A DNA stretch of 6,257 nucleotides from Acidobacteriota bacterium (GTDB lineage: Bacteria; Acidobacteriota; Vicinamibacteria; Vicinamibacterales; UBA2999), in contig JACCSI010000571.1 of the NCBI GenBank assembly GCA_013813075.1, forward strand, positions 1-6,257, read 5' to 3'. How positions within the stretch are numbered: position 1 is the first letter of the stretch; every line of letters starts with the position of its first letter. The translations under genes and the position numbers were made by a program. Below the pieces are notes generated by a model, which did no database searches, was not told where the DNA came from, and saw only the letters and a list, made by a program, of their open reading frames with translations. Of the stretch, positions 4,937 to 6,257 are shown in pieces.

Positions 4937-6257
4937 TCACGCCTGCAGTTTGCGCGCAGCGTCCAGCGCGGTCGCGCGCAGCAGCGGGTCCGCGTGGGTT
5001 GACCACTCCTCGAGTTGCGGCGCGAATTTCACGAGGCGAAACTCGCCTATTGCGTACGCCGCGCACGATTGCAGCCACGGATCGTGGCTGAGCATCATCA
5101 CGGCGATGGCCTCGTCGCGATCGCCGAGTGATGCGCCGAGGAGCTGGTTGGCGAGATGCGCGCGCTGCTTGGCGGACACCCCACGGTCGAATAGCGGCAC
5201 CAGCAGGGTGCGCAACTGCGGCGAGACCACGGCTTCGAGAAATTCCATCGCGTTGTCCTGCACGACGGGGTCATCGGCGGAGAGGCCCACGTACGCGCTG
5301 TGCATGTCGTGCTCGGGATACAAAATCTTCAGGAGACGGAACACGCGCTCCCCCTCCTGTCGCATCGAGACGAGAAGGCCCTGCGCCACCGGGTCCTGCT
5401 CCTCGTTCAGCGACGCGCCGAGCGTGCCCAGGACCTGATAGGAGCGGTAGTGCGCCATGATCTCGGCGGCCAACACCGTCTCAATCAGGCGCCGGTCGAT
5501 TCGACGCTCCGGATAGACCTGTCCCAGCTTGTTGAGCGCCGTGATGATTCGATGGCGCAGGACGGTGTCACTGTCCAGCACGCTCTCGAGCAGCACGTAC
5601 TGCGCCGCGGGAGTGCCAATCGCCTGCAGCACTGCCGGAATTTCTCGGCGAACCGCTGCCGGCGTTTCCGAATCGACCAGGTAGTCGCGCAGGGTCCCCG
5701 AGATTGCATCGCCCATCCCCGCAAACACGGCCACCGCGACCTCAGTGAGCTCGGGCTGCGCCAACCGCTTCATCACACGGGGAATCAAGCTACGCTTCTT
5801 CAACTTGCCGACGGCGCGAATCGCCGCGCCGACGACCTCGGCATCGTCGTCGTCCAGCAGCCGGCGCAGGTCCTGGTCGAACAGGTCGGGCACCGCGGCC
5901 AGCAGCTGCCCGGCCTCGAGCCGGACCCGGCGTCCGGCCTCACCCCGCTCATTGACCATCGCCGACACGATCGCGCGTGCGGCATCGACGTTCTGGCCGC
6001 GGCCCGGCCGCGCCAGAAATGCGGCCATCGCCGCACGCAGCGAGAAATCGGGGAAATCGCCGAGCTGTTCGATGCGCTCCAGCGGATCAACGTGGGCGTG
6101 CTGCGTCAGATACAACAGCGCCTCGGTACGCACTTCCAGATGGGAGTCGTACAGCATCCGTTCGATCTCCGGCATCAACGACGGGTCCCCTTCACGGGCA
6201 AGGAGATGGATGGCCTGGGCCCGCACCGGGGCCGACTCGTGGCTGACGAGCGTCCGG
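4937..6257 (-). CDS. HEAT-repeat protein, probable C-terminal part of an Npt1/Npt2-type carrier-like protein (5' end outside window)
   Basis: The reading frame is open to the window edge and gives about 439 visible codons ending in TGA at 4937-4939. A GTG at 6226 can serve as a nominal start, but coding continues upstream with SHESAPVRAQAI, itself a HEAT helix, so the true start is outside. Counting from that GTG, HEAT-type helix pairs lie near the edge to 10, then 27-40, 125-142, 185-204, 218-234, 318-333, 381-396 and 412-427, each with a D/H-x-x-x-V/L-R pattern. Two non-repeat segments stand out: ERRIDRRLIETVLAAEIMAHYRSY (about 240-263) and ERVFRLLKILYPEHDMHSAY (about 292-311). In my recollection both resemble the tail of bacterial Npt1/Npt2-family (ADP/ATP-carrier-like) transporters that carry HEAT repeats. 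The transmembrane half would then lie past 6257. No cyclic-nucleotide-binding domain follows the repeats. HEAT repeats are certain; the carrier link is inference. It converges on the membrane-protein gene with 26 bp between stops. Confidence 0.85.
   Translation of the reverse strand, partial: RTLVSHESAPVRAQAIHLLAREGDPSLMPEIERMLYDSHLEVRTEALLYLTQHAHVDPLERIEQLGDFPDFSLRAAMAAFLARPGRGQNVDAARAIVSAMVNERGEAGRRVRLEAGQLLAAVPDLFDQDLRRLLDDDDAEVVGAAIRAVGKLKKRSLIPRVMKRLAQPELTEVAVAVFAGMGDAISGTLRDYLVDSETPAAVRREIPAVLQAIGTPAAQYVLLESVLDSDTVLRHRIITALNKLGQVYPERRIDRRLIETVLAAEIMAHYRSYQVLGTLGASLNEEQDPVAQGLLVSMRQEGERVFRLLKILYPEHDMHSAYVGLSADDPVVQDNAMEFLEAVVSPQLRTLLVPLFDRGVSAKQRAHLANQLLGASLGDRDEAIAVMMLSHDPWLQSCAAYAIGEFRLVKFAPQLEEWSTHADPLLRATALDAARKLQA

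Noticed and set aside
1..6257. CRISPR array, insertion sequence, tRNA/rRNA, toxin-antitoxin or defence genes
   Set aside because: I saw no spaced direct repeats, no transposase motifs or terminal inverted repeats, no cloverleaf or rRNA sequence, and no protein resembling a defence or toxin family.

Overview
The window is GC-rich chromosomal DNA from a bacterium. It holds three complete genes, two genes cut by the window edges, and little non-coding DNA. The protein types present are a UbiX-type enzyme, a DapB-fold dehydrogenase, a secreted M1 metallopeptidase with an overlapping membrane-protein gene, and a HEAT-repeat protein like the tails of bacterial Npt1/Npt2-type carriers. Together with the base composition this suggests an Acidobacteriota-like soil or sediment organism. 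That placement is inferred from protein style only; the window has no rRNA or other phylogenetic marker.

Layout: (1) 1-452, minus strand: the first 150 codons of a flavin prenyltransferase (ubiX), cut at its C-terminal end by the window edge. (2) 453-667: a 215-bp spacer with a weak promoter candidate for ubiX, a cluster of GC-rich palindromes and an unproven 47-codon ORF. (3) 668-1669, minus: a DapB-fold NAD(P)-dependent dehydrogenase resembling 2,4-diaminopentanoate dehydrogenase. (4) 1670-1788: a divergent intergenic region with a clear sigma-70-type promoter reading into the dehydrogenase gene. (5) 1789-3909, plus: an exported M1-family zinc metallopeptidase. (6) 3906-4910, plus: a polytopic membrane protein whose start codon overlaps the peptidase stop codon (ATGA). 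(7) 4937-6257, minus: the C-terminal part of a HEAT-repeat protein, open at the window edge, converging on the membrane-protein gene with a 26-bp gap.

The only tightly linked unit is the peptidase and membrane-protein pair. They are translationally coupled, and the peptidase ends in a Trp-rich hydrophobic tail, so the two products may meet at the membrane. The dehydrogenase and ubiX share a strand but are 215 bp apart, so a common transcript is possible but unproven. I see no mobile element, CRISPR array, tRNA, rRNA, phage gene or recognisable defence or biosynthetic system. Nothing here is clearly a new biological system. The most interesting points are the peptidase and membrane-protein module, the HEAT-repeat tail that probably belongs to a nucleotide-carrier-like protein, and the DapB-fold dehydrogenase lacking its usual pathway neighbours.
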